The notes below the pieces were generated by a model that worked only from the letters and a program-made list of their open reading frames with translations, was not told the origin of the DNA and ran no database searches. A stretch of 64,000 nt of DNA from Isoetes taiwanensis (taxonomy: Eukaryota > Streptophyta > Lycopodiopsida > Isoetales > Isoetaceae). This document shows, piece by piece, positions 10,675 through 23,300 of this stretch. The stretch is taken from NCBI GenBank assembly GCA_021234155.1, contig JAJEKV010000027.1, forward strand, positions 3,525,623 through 3,589,622. The letters run 5' to 3'. A program made the translations under genes and the position numbers. Position 1 is the stretch's first letter. Each line of letters opens with the position of its first letter.

Positions 10675-13600
10675 AAATCCCTGCTATAATCGCAGCAGAA
10701 GGCGGCATGCTGCCTTGATAAACTTTGAGTTTTGATGTGCTAAAGAGTACAAGCCATTTTCTGGAATCTTCACCATGATTTCGTGTTGAAGAATACGCTG
10801 TTATTCCGGATTGTGGAGTAATGCTTGGAACAACGACCGATATCAAGGCATGTATCCATCAGTTCGTCTTTGAATTGACAGAAAGGAAGGCGCTTGAATC
10901 GATTATCTAGAATTCAGTTATGGATGTGGTAGATGCTGCTGAACTCATCTAATTTCATGACATCAAGCAATCCCAGTTCACCCGTTATCCAAAATCCTCA
11001 ATTGCCTGCGAATCTATGAGGTATTTGAAGCAACAGAAGAGTCAAACCATGGCTAATGAACAAATCCTTATGCCAAATTCTTGTGTCAGTTTCATCTCGC
11101 TTCCAGCTTCTCACATCTTCGTGTATCAAGCCCCAAATTGTTGGCGGCTGCAGCAAATTATTCCGGCGCAGTTGGCTATGGCGGGCAGAGCTGTGCCTTT
11201 CTCTTTAGAAAACCATACCAGTCGATTTAGCTCAGGAAGATTCTAAAACCCCTTTGTTTCATTTTTTACCCTCTATTGTTCTACTTGTGGCAACAGAGTT
11301 GAGCCGAGTGGGACTAGAAGAGATAGCTTAGCTGGCGCGATCTGGAAGCGAGGGTCTGTTTGAACCTCAGATATTCAACAGTCCTTTGAAAGGCAGAACC
11401 TAGACTCCGCGACTTCCCTTCATCCGATGCATAATTGCTTTGGCCTGTTACGGAATTCTGCATTCTGAATTCTGCATAATTGCTTTGGCCTGTTACGAGT
11501 TCTGCATTGACCTATTACTGAAGGGGGAGGGAGCCGTTGGTCCGCCATATCCTGGCGTGCAAGCAGAAAGCATTGCCATCTCCAAAAATGCCCTAAAAAA
11601 TATTTCAATCCGTTGCCTAATTCAAGCCAATTTTATATATTTGGGATAAAATGGTGAATATAGTATGCCACGTGGAATTATAGGTGGCCCTCGCCAGAAC
11701 AGAGGCCCATCGAAGGTATTTGAGAAATGAGATTGGGTGAACGCTCCCATATATCTTGCCCCTGCTTACTAGAACCCTTGACGTGAAGGTTTTCCAGATC
11801 CAGCTGCCTTCGATCAACATGAGGTTTTCCTCTCTTACTTTTGGCACACCCAATCGGATCCAGCTAAGTGGAGCCCTGGGTCCAGTAGTAACCCAAAAAC
11901 TACCTAAGTTTTAAGAGCTAAATTATTAAAACAGCCTCATACCACCTGGATTGGCTTGAACCCTGAACATGAAGATTCCCATAGTTGTGTTGAATTATGC
12001 ACAAAACAAGATTTTTCCTTCTAAAACTATTGGCTTATGTTTCTTCTAATAGGGCAATGGCACAAAGGAGGATGGGGCAGTGTCACAAGGGAGGATGGGG
12101 CACATAGAGTAGTGCCACATATAACAAAGAAGAAAATAGTCGCTACTCCTGATCTTGGCATCTAAAATGGGAAAAGAAACCCTGAATCAAGAAGAAATCA
12201 AATGCTAAAACTAGATTAGAATGTTACCTGGCTTGCTTGATCGAGTTGAGGCTAGACCCGTGAAGGCTGATCGAGAACCCTAAACCAAGGATACTGATAC
12301 GAAACTTCAAATTGGAAAGTGTGTATTTTTGCATGTATTAACTATTGTATGCTCGATGCCATGCATTGTAGTTATTTCAAACCTCACCTAAACAAGATTC
12401 CCAAATATCTAACATATCTTTAGGGGATTTCTTGCACTACTTTCTAAATAATTGGGGCATTTCCTTAGCCATGTAGACATGCCATTTGAACAAAGAGCAA
12501 GCCCCTTATTGGTGGATTGCAAAATTTGATGTAGAATTTCAAGCATTTTTTAAAAGGATACCAAAAGACCAATAGATAGATCTCATTAAGATCTTTCCAA
12601 CCTTGTGCGGTTTGCATATCTTTTAATTCCATAGGATAGTAAAAAATGTTAAGAACAATACATTTTGGAGTTTTGACAATGATAAGTGCTTAGAATATAT
12701 GCAAAGCACCCAAGAATAGAAAGATCTCAATGAGATCTAGCTGTTGCACTAAATATGAGCTCATTTGAACTTTTCTATCAACACTTATGCTAGAAAATGT
12801 GATCCAATGAGTTAGTTATAATAGTTTTGCTTACTGGATCTGTCATACTCTGTTTTCTAATTGGTAGTTCATTTTTCTTCATTTGGCTTAGTTGGCATGT
12901 TTTCAAGGCCCTTTTTTAATCTAAAAAAATCCCTAATGAAGTATTGAAGGAATACCACATCTAAATAGCAGCTTCAATAGTTAGAGGGATTAATCAGAAA
13001 GCATCTTCAAGGCTTCTTTCAATTCACAAATATTGTAGCTCAAGCATTTAAGCGACGAATATGTATAAAGTTTGATCTTTGGTCCATGGTCAATGCATGT
13101 AAGGAAGAAGAGATTTGATCCGCTTTCCCTAAAGAGATAAGTCTTGTGAAAATGTTTTGGGATGAAAATACTAGAGTTCCACTTAATAAAAAATATGTTA
13201 GAAAGAATATAACTGAAGAGTGGTGAGAAGCTTGATCATCCAATACATTTGCTAGAAGTGACATAAACCATATATTTGTTATTAATTTGCTTATTTAATT
13301 TTTCGACCAGGACCTTGCATTATGTCATGACATGGAGCGAGAGTGTTGCCACCAGAAGATGGACCCTTAAAGCTTCCCAGAAGCAGCTTGCCCCAAAAGT
13401 CCTATCTCGAAGGCCCTGGCGACAAAAGGGCAACTTTCCCTCTTCAGAACCGTGATCTGGCTCTGCCAATGGGCTCAAAACATCGACACTACCCAGGGAC
13501 CAAGTTTCGTGGCCATAAGACCATCCCTTCTCGAAGAAGTACCAAACTAACTCATGTCCAACACACTCAATATTCAATATTGGCCTAGGAGGTGGCTGTT

Positions 13601-16600
13601 GAATACTGCTATATAGGGCATAAGTGTTACTTTATTTGGCAAATTGGCTGTCCAGCTTGGTCCATGGGTACTTTTACATTCGGGACGAAGTGACGAAGTG
13701 GGGAGCCTTTGTAGTGCCCGAACGACAAAACACTTGATTTTCTACACGGTCGCCCTCAGGACGCTTCGCTGTTTGATATGTCCCCTAGGCCGATCTTCAA
13801 TTTTTTTGGACCTGCTAGAAGGAGGGTTCTTGAATCATAGCTACCCGCAACGGGAACTTAGACCCAAAATTCAGAACGAGAACGGATGAACAGGAACTTA
13901 GACCCAAAATCCGAAACGGGAACAGAAACGAATGGGAACGGGATATTAGAGTATATTCGAGGGATCTTTTGAATATATTCTTTAGGTATATTCCATTTTC
14001 TTTGGAACTAAAATGGGAACTTATGGAACTCTGGACCCTTTGTGAGCGGAATTGGGAATGGGAATGGAGTTGGAACTTGGTTCCGGTAGCTATATCTTGA
14101 ATCACGAGGATTCAATGGTCGGATAAAAAAACTCTGGGGAGGGTGGGAATTAGAGTATGCCTCTCCGGGAGGAGTGTTGCCAGGATAAGCTGCCTCGAGA
14201 AGTTTTTTGGGGACAATCTCTTGGAGTCCGAACTCTCCCCCTAGTGAGGTAGCCCCAAAAAGTTCTGGCCTTATTTGACTTTGGGAGGGCGGCTTCATTT
14301 TTTGCCAACAACAGTTGCCTAGACCATAATAATGCTAACTCTTCAATGTAAACCTCATTCAAAAAATTCTGAAAATTGGCCTATATCTTTGGTGATGTCC
14401 TAGGAAGCTATCGACAAAAAATCAAATTTTATTTCATACTATGCATTAACTACGAATTTGTAAAGTATAAAAGCAAAAAAAATGTATAACTAAAAGATTA
14501 TGTATCGAAAAAGGGTGTTGTTCTGGCATGGGGTGCAATATGACGGTGCAAACGAGAAGAAAAAAAATTGCACTAGGAGATGCAATGTTTATATGCATGA
14601 TAAAATAGCTCCAAGTCATCCTAAATTAACAAAGCGTGGTTAAACGACAACCACGACTTTGTTTAATTTTACATCATGTCGACGTGGCGAGAATAATAGA
14701 TAGTCGCGAGAACAATTGGGTGTCCGTTCGAGTCTTTCTACTTCTTTATAACGAAATTTAATGTTGAATATAAATAGCGGGCGACAAATTTGCCAGTTAA
14801 ATTTTTGGCTCCACACTATTGTCACTTTTTGGCTTTCTTTTGTTTGTCCATCTGTTTGGATGTGTTCTTTTTAATGAGGAATAAGAAATTTAAAGAATAC
14901 ACGAGGTGTGAAGTCTCGACCTTCTAACCATTCCCATGGATGTAGGGTCAGGCGTTCTTGCACACTTGGTAGCCAAAATGTAATTTAGCCACCTAAAATG
15001 ATGGCACAATGCCTTCTACAACATGAACATTCCAAATTATAGTCCATTATTTCCCCATTCACAACATGCATTGTTTAGAAACAACCCAAATTATAGTCCA
15101 TTATTTCTGATTAGCATGTAACCCGAAATTCCTTTAATAAGTAAAGTTCTCGATTTCTTGGCATTATGACTTTGTTGCCCTATCTTGGACCGATGTTTAA
15201 AAGTGACCTCGTTAGACCTATTGTTCAATGATAACAACATGTTAAAGTCATGCACAACATAATATTCACGTATTACAATGCATGTAAAATACATAGTCTT
15301 CTACATTCACATATTACAATGCATGTAAAATACATAGTCTTCTACATGTAGAACGAAATATCGTCTTGAATAAATTTGGGCATAATAATTATTGTAGAAA
15401 TGCATATTCTTGTCTTGCATGTTCAAAAACGTCTTTCATAATGTTGCTAAATAGAATTGAAACAAAGAACATCCTTTGGATCATCCGAAATATGCATTCC
15501 CAAAAAAATAAGGGGCTTCCAAAATCGTACTAAGCGAGTTGTTATTGTTAAATAGACAATTCCAAAAATGCCGACTTCCAAAATAAATCTGGCGAGTTGT
15601 TAAAAAGCGAAATGTGTCTTGGCGAGATAAATTTCTTATAAAAATTTGGGATCGCACTTACTAGAATGACCGAAGGTTAATAGAGAAAGATCAAATAGCA
15701 TAATGCCATGTGGCAAAATGCAAAGAAGTCGATGTCGCACTTACTATGCCAAACCGCTTGCTTTGTTTATTGGTAGCCCAAGTTACGCGGCGGTAGTTGC
15801 CCGTTAAGTTAGAGCTGCTTTGCATCGATGGACAAATTTGGAGGGTTGCGATGGCGGTGGCTATAGTTTTTCCGTGGATCCCCTAACCAAGGTTCCTGTT
15901 ATGGAGTATTTTCTTAGTTGCTTGGGATCATGTGACCCCTTTTCTTCAACACGCATTTTAGGCATAATCAATCTCGAAACAGATTTGATCTGTTATGGAG
16001 TATTTTCTTAGTTCTTGGATCATGTGACACCTTTTCTTCAACCTTGCATTTTCGGCATAATCAATCTCGAAAATGATTTGATCAAAGGATTTCCCACAAT
16101 ATCGGTGAAGGAAATCAGTAAGATTGGGTGCATCAAGCAGAGGAAAATTGTGGAAAAGCTACTTGGAACGGACTTGCATGGCTCAATCTGTTCTTGCTTT
16201 CAACTATATGGCGTCTTATTTGTTATGTGAAACATGAAGATCAACAAGAAAAATGCCAGTGATGGCCACAGCATACAGAGCTCGAAGAAATGCAGGGAGT
16301 TCGATGGCGGCGTGCTTCGCGGGCGCCGTGGAGTTCTTTGATTCCAACATGTACAGTTGATGTGGCATATTGTTCCCTATTTAGTGCGATATCAATCCTC
16401 GGGCACCCACCTCCACCGAAACCGAAGCCTGCCCCAACAATTCCTAGCGAGTTCGGTCATTCCAGTAAGTGCGATCCCAGCCTAAGTGTTAATAGTGCAT
16501 CTCGTAAGACTATTGCATTGGTAATTTATCCATAATTAGGTACGATCCAACTAAGTAGTATTTTAGTTCACAAAAAACAAAAAAAAAGCTTTGCTCAAGT

Positions 16601-17705
16601 GAATTTGCACAAATAGAAACCATAAGCTTCATTTATTGGTCAATGTTGTGGTTTTGCAAAGAAGCTTCATTGAGGAGTGCAAGTAAATAGGTCAGATATG
16701 GCGGCCACTAACAGAGCGCTGCAATGGAGATGCCATGGCTGAGTTTGCTAATATTTGCAATTGCGCATCTGCTATGCTTAATCCGTGACACTAGGAAATG
16801 TGTTGTCGGCTTTGTGGAGCGCATTTACGCCTCTAGCGTTAGCCATTCTTTGGGTTTTGGGAAAGCGGCCTTGCGGCTTTGGGGATTTCGTGGCTTTCTT
16901 TTGTAGGCGCATAAATTCTGTGTTGCCTTTCGTCGGCCCGGAGAACCGCATTACTTTGCTCATCGTGGCTTTAATCTCCGGATTGGCCCTATCTCTTGCC
17001 ATGATTTTTATTGGCGATCTAAGGTGTGTATATGAGTTTTCCGTTCTTTATAATCTAACAAAGTTAATCTTGTTCTTAAGCCGTATAGCTTTGTAAACCC
17101 CTTCATACCCGATCGATTAGTATATATATTTACAACATAAAAAGCTTTTTAGTTGTTGCAACTTGCAATCCCTTTACGGACTTTCGGCATTGATAGCGGA
17201 TGCATCAGAAACCTAATTGCAAAGCGGATATTGCTTCACATTTTATGGCTCACATTTTTCGGTATATTGTGGCCAGTAGTTGAGAAAGAGTTTTACAAAG
17301 GCTGCATTAATGCAATTTCTTTAGCTTTGTGGATCACAAAAGCTAGTAGAACAAAAGAAACATATTTATTTACGTAATACAAATATTAAGTATTAGCTTC
17401 AATAGACAAAGAGTCACCTTTGAGCAAATCTCTACAATGCTACTTTCATCCCTTCTAAAGTGCGACAAGCGGACTTAAGATTTCTTGTATCTATGTGTAC
17501 GATAAAGTTCCGGTGAGTTGTTACGAAATAAGCGGCTGAAGTAACGGTTAAAACCGGGTTCATAAGCGGGATGTATAGTGCATTAGATAAATGTTTCTAT
17601 TATTCAATAAAAAGAGAACCAAAACTAATAAACAAAGAGCACCACATGATGCAAATCCGCGGCTCAAATTTTGAGCTGAAAATGAAGGACATAGCTTTCT
17701 TCATT
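10675..17705. repeat. Long direct repeat, copy A1 (about 7.0 kb)
   Basis: This segment is nearly collinear with 20306-27300 (offset about 9.6 kb). Shared landmarks include ATAAACTTTGAGTTTTGATG at the start, a 1-kb stretch (12.3-13.3 kb) with very few changes, and the junction with the B repeats (ATTATGGCAATATTTGCC at 17729). The left edge is sharp: similarity starts at AAATCCC(T/C)GCTATAATCG. Inside are local tandem duplications: a 41-bp unit at 15271-15352 and a unit of about 103 bp at 15896-16100. I find no transposon protein. Small open frames inside mostly differ between the copies by frameshifts. Differences between copies cluster at CAG/CTG triplets. Confidence 0.9.
10785..10910 (+). 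pseudogene. Short coding-like stretch, unknown family
   Basis: An open stretch of 41 codons reads VEEYAVIPDCGVMLGTTTDI, then KACIHQFVFELTERKALESI, then stops. Its composition is protein-like, but there is no start codon and I do not recognise the family. In the duplicate at about 20416-20540 the same frame is broken by changes at CTG and CAG triplets. It could be an exon of a gene trapped in the duplicated block. Confidence 0.25.
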
Positions 17706-20305
17706 TTGTAATCACCATTAAAGCTTAAATTATGGCAATATTTGCCTAAGATTATAAGACACAATAGTTGGGGCGGTAGCCGCCCACAGGCCCTTTTCCC
17801 GCCACTAGCCCACTTTTTCTCCACCCAGCCACTAGCCTTTGTTCCGGATCCGGCACTAGTTTTCTCCACCGCCACTAGCCTTTGTTCGAGATCCGGCATT
17901 CACGCTTCGCCCCGGTTGCATTGTTTTTCGAGATTTTTCCAGCGACTTCTTGCCGAATCTTCTTTTACGCATCTTCTTTTACTGCGGCTTCTTGCCGCAT
18001 CTTTGCTTCATCCCTTGCTTTCGACTCTTAAATCCGGCTCCTTGCTTGACTCTTAAATCCGGCTCGAATCTTTGCTTCCCTTGCTTTCGACTCTTAAATC
18101 CACGGTAGAATTCCACGGCTCCTTTTGCATCACGGGTTTTGCTTCTATTTCTCTCTAATTAATGCTAGCTTTTTCTTACGCTCATTGTTGAGCGAAAAGC
18201 CTGGATCTCCATTCTCGGCCTCGGGGTTATTCTTTTCTTTGGGATGTGGGTTCTTGCGAGCACGAGGCATTCAAAACCTAAGAGTTTCTTACGAGGCTGC
18301 TTCGACTTTTTGTGGAATGCCGCTCAATGCACTATTGCTGAAAAACCAAAAAAAGAGATTAAGCAGGCCAAAATAGGGGATTCAAAGCTTTGAACAAAGG
18401 CGATGGACATTCAAGAAAATCTCGGGAGCCCGGGAACAGCGGTTGTGTGGAAATTTAAGCCTAATGGTGATTCACGGCTTGCTAATTTGAAGGACTCGAG
18501 GCTTCACGGTTGTAAAGGCCTTGGCGGCCCGCCAAACTTCGGCGGGCCTTTTCAGCGGCTCGCCCCGCTCGTCGCCCGCCTCGTTTGGCCCGGCCGCCAA
18601 ACCCCTACAACATCTCTCCTCCTCAAATTACCTGAATCTTGTAATCACCATTGAAACTAAATTATGGCAATATTTGCCTAAGATTATAAGACACAATAGT
18701 TCGGGCGGCCATACGAGCCCCTTTTCCCCCGCCACTAGCCCTGTTTTCTCCACCGCCACTAGCCTTTGTTTCCAAATCCGGCACTAGTTTTTCTCCACCG
18801 CCACTAGCCTTTGTTCCAGATCCGGCATTCACGCTTTCGCGGCTGCATTGTTTTCGAGATTTTTTCAAAGACTTCTTGCGAATCTTCTTTCGCATCTTCT
18901 TTACGCGGCTTCTTGCCGCATCTTTGCTTCATCCCTTGCTCGACTCTTAAATCCGGCTCCTTGCTTGACTCTTAAATCCGGCTCGAATCTTTGCTTCATC
19001 CCTTGCTCGACTCTTAAATCACGGTAGAATTCACAGCTCCTTTTGCATCACAGGTTTGCTTCTATTTCTCTCTAATTAATGCTAGCTTTTTTCTTACGCT
19101 CATTGTTGAGCGAAAAGGCCGGATCTCCATTCTCGACCTCGAGTTATTCTTTTCTTTGGGATGTAGGATTTCAGAACGTGAGGCATTCAAAACCTAAGAG
19201 TTTCTTACGACTGCTTTCGACACGCTTTTGTGGAATGCGCTCAATGCGCTATTCTTGAAAAACCAAAAAGAGATTAAACAGGCCAAAATAGGGGATTCAA
19301 AGCCTGAACAAGGGCGATGGACATTCAAGAAAATCTCAGGAACAGCAGGAACAGCAGTTGTGTGGAAATTTAAGCCTAATGGTGATTCGGCTTGCTAATT
19401 TGAAGGACTCGAGGCTTTACGGTTGTAAAAGGCCTTGGCGGCTCCCATGCAGCTTCGACTCCGCGGCCAGTGCGCCGCCGAGTTTAAGCGGAGCCGCCAA
19501 AGCCTTTACAGCGTAAAGCCTCTCCTCCTTCAAATTACCTGTCGTAATCACCATTGCCAAAGAGTACAAAAAGCAGTAGCTTAAGTTTTAGGTTTTGAAT
19601 GCTCTGTCCGCAACCGACATCCCGCAGCTAAAAGAATAACCGAGGTTTAGAATGGAGATCTGTATTTTCGCTCAACAATGAGCGTAAGAAAAGCTAGCAT
19701 TAATTAGAGAGAAATAGAAGCAAACCTGTGATGCAAAAGGAGTCGTGAATTCTACCGTGATTTAAGAGTCGAGCAAGGGATGAAGCAAAAGATTCGAGCC
19801 GGATTTAAGAGTCAAGTGTAAGGAGCCTGGATTTAAGAGTTCGAGCAAGGGATGAAGCAAAGATGCGCAAGAAGTCGCAGAAAGAAGATGCAAAAAGAAG
19901 ATTCGGCAAGAAGTCGTTTGAAAAATCTCGAACAATGCAACAAGGAAAGCGTGAATGCCGGATCCGAACAAAGGCTAGTGGCGGTGGAGAAAACTAGTGC
20001 CGGATCCGGAACAAAGGCTAGTGGCGGTGGAGAAAACAGGGCTAGTGGAAGGAAAAGGGGCTGTATGCCGGCCGAACTATTGTGTCTTATAATCTTAGGC
20101 AAATTGCCATAATTAAACCTAATGGTGATTACGTACTGGTAATTTGAAGGAGGAGAGAACTTTGCGTTGTAAAGGCTGGCGGCTCCGTAAGCGAGGCGGC
20201 TGCGAGCGGCGGAGCCGCGAGTGCGCCGCCGAGTTTTGGCGGCGCCAAGGCCTTTTGGCAACCGTGAAAGCCTCGGAATCCTCAAATTAGCAAGCGTAAT
20301 CTCTA
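17705..20305. repeat. Tandem array B1: two direct units and one inverted unit of the ~0.9-kb repeat
   Basis: Units are marked by TATGGCAATATTTGCCTAAG at 17731 and 18663 (spacing 932 bp). The third unit is inverted: the same sequence appears as its complement from about 19590 to 20120, with the anchor at about 20100. Each unit holds an internal minisatellite (CCGCCACTAGCCTTTGTTCC), several copies of GACTCTTAAATCCGGCTC, and TTCTATTTCTCTCTAATTAA. Each ends in a GC-centred imperfect palindrome. Open frames rich in Ser, Pro, Ala or Arg in these units come from the minisatellite and are not called. Confidence 0.9.
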
Positions 20306-23300
20306 TAAATCCCCGCTATAATCGCTTGGGAAGGCGGCATCTTGCCTTGATAAACTTTGAGTTTTGATGTGCTAAAGAGTACAAAGCCATTTTCCGGAAT
20401 CTTCACCATGATTTCGTGTTGAAGAATCTGTTGTTATTCCGGATTGTGGAGTAATGCTTGGAACAACGACCGATATCAAGGCATGTATCCATCGATTCGT
20501 CTTTGAATTGGACAGAAAGGAAGGCGCTTGAATCGATTGTCTAGAATTCAGTTATGGATGTGGTAGATCTTCTTTGAACTCATCTAATTTCATGACATCG
20601 AGGCAATCCTGGTTCACCGTTATCCAAAATCCTCAATTGCTGCGAATCTATGAGGTATTTGAAGCAACAGAAGAGTCAAACCATGGCTAATGAACAAATC
20701 CTTATGCCAAATTCTTGTGTCAGTTTCATCTCGCTTCCAGCTTCTCACATCTTAGTGTATCAAGCCCCAAATTGTTGGCGGCGTCGCAAAATTATTCGGC
20801 GATTGGCTATGGCGGTAGGTGCCTTTCTCTTTAGAAAACCATACCGGTCGATTTAGCTCGGGAAGATTCTAAAACCCCTTTGTTTCATTTTTTACCCTCT
20901 ATTGTTCTACTTGTAGCAACAGAGTTGAGCCGAGTGGGACTAGAAGAGATAACTTAGTTGGCGCGATCCGAAGCGAGGTCCGCTTTGAACCTCGGATATT
21001 CAAGCAGCCTTTGAAAGCGCGAACCTAGACTCCATGACTTCCCTTCATCCGATGCATAATTGCTTTTGGCACATTCGCGAATTACGCATTACACTGCATA
21101 ATTGCTTTGGCACATTACGAGTTACGCATTGACCTATTAATCAAGGGGAGGGAGCGTTGGTCCCGCCATATCTGGCGTGCAAGCGAAAGCGTTGCCATCT
21201 CCAAAAATGCCCTAAAAATATTTTCAATCCGTTGCCTAATTCAAGCCAATTTTATATATTTGGGATAAAATGGTGAATATAGTATGCCATGGAATTATAG
21301 GTGGCCCTCGCCCGGAAACGAGGCCCATCGAAGGTATTTGAGAAATGAGATTGGGTGAACGCCCCATATATCTTGCCCCCTTCGCTAGAACCCTTGACGT
21401 GAAGGTTTTCCAGATCCAAACGCCTTCGATCAACATGAGGTTTTCCTCTCTTACTTTTGGCACACCCAATCGGATCCGGCTAAGTGGAGCCACAGGTCCA
21501 GATAGTAACCCAAAAACTACCTAAGTTTTAAGAGCTAAATTATTAAAACAAAATTCATACCACCGGATTGGCTTGAACCACGAACATGAAGATTCCCATA
21601 GTTGTGTTGAATTATGCACAAAACAAGATTTTTCCTTCTAAAACTATTGGCTTATGTTTCTTCTAATAGGGCAATGGCACAAAGGGAGGATGGGGGCAAA
21701 GTGTCACAAGGGAGGATGGGGCACATAGAGTAGTGCCACATATAACAAAGAAGAAAATAGTCGCTACTCCCCGATCTTGGCATCTAAAATGGGAAAAGAA
21801 ACCCCGAATCAAGAAGAAATCAAATGCTAAAACTAGATTAGAATGTTACCCGCTTGCTTGATCGAGTTGAGGCTAGACCCGAAGGTCGATCGAGAACCCT
21901 AAACCAAGGATCTTGATCTGAAACGTCAAATTGGAAAGTGTGTATTTTTGCATGTATTAACTATTGTATGCTCGATGCCATGCATTGTAGTTATTTCAAA
22001 CCTCACCTAAACAAGATTCCCAAATATCTAACATATCTTTAGGGGATTTCTTGCACTACTTTCTAAATAATTGGGGCATTTCCTTAGCCATGTAGACATG
22101 CCATTTGAACAAAGAGCAAGCCCCTTATTGGTGGATTGCAAAATCTGATGTAGAATTTCAAGCATTTTTTAAAAGGATACCAAAAGACCAATAGATAGAT
22201 CTCATTAAGATCTTTCCAACCTTGTGCGGTTTGCATATCTTTTAATTCCATAGGATAGTAAAAAATGTTAAGAACAATACATTTTGGAGTTTTGACAATG
22301 ATAAGTGCTTAGAATATATGCAAAGCACCCAAGAATAGAAAGATCTCAATGAGATCTAGTCACAGCACTAAATATGAGCTCATTTGAACTTTTCTATCAA
22401 CACTTATGCTAGAAAATGTGATCCAAATGAGTTAGTTATAATAGTTTTGCTTACTGGATCTGTCATACTCTGTTTTCTAATTGGTAGTTCATTTTTCTTC
22501 ATTTGGCTTAGTTGGCATGTTTTCAAGGCCCTTTTTTAATCTAAAAAAATCCCTAATGAAGTATTGAAGGAATACCACATCTAAATAGCAGCTTCAATAG
22601 TTAGAGGGATTAATCAGAAAGCATCTTCAAGGCTTCTTTCAATTCACAAATATTGTAGCTCAAGCATTTAAGCGACGAATATGTATAAAGTTTGATGCTG
22701 GTCCATGGTCAATGCATGTAAGGAAGAAGAGATTTGATCCGCTTTCCCCTAAAGAGATAAGTCTTGTGAAAATGTTTTGGGATGAAAATACTAGAGTTCC
22801 ACTTAATAAAAAATATGTTAGAAAGAATATAACCGAAGAGTGGTGAGAAGCTTGATCATCCAATACATTTGCTAGAAGTGACATAAACCATATATTTGTT
22901 ATTAATTTGCTTATTTAATTTTTCGACCAGGACCTTGCATTATGTCATGACATGGAGCGAGAGTGTTGCCACCAGAAGATGGACCCTTAAAGCTTCCCAG
23001 AAGCAGCTTGCCCCAAAAGTCCTATCTCGAAGGCTCTGGCGACAAAAGGGCAACTTTCCTCTTCGTCATGTGATCGCTCGCCAATGGGCTCAAAACATCG
23101 ACACTACCCGAGGGACCAAGTTTAAATTGGCCATAAGACCATCCCTTCTCGAAGAAGTACCAAACTAACTCATGTCCAACACACTCAATATTCAATATTG
23201 GCCTAGGAGGTGGCTGTTGAATACTGCTATATAGGGCATAAGTGTTACTTTATTTGGCAAATTACCGCCCAAAACGGTCCATGGGTACTTTTACATTCGG

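Noticed and set aside
11016-11246. 76-codon frame in A1 as a conserved small protein (duplicate at 20650-20856)
   Set aside because: The N-terminal 45 codons match between copies only because the DNA is duplicated; the frames diverge after CAG/CTG-site indels, so there is no sign of selection on protein.
17742-18056. Pro/Ser/Leu-rich frames in the B repeats (also 30095-30337, 20285-19833, 30234-30764)
   Set aside because: They arise from the CCGCCACTAGCC minisatellite and the CTTCTTGCCG repeats, and change frame from unit to unit.
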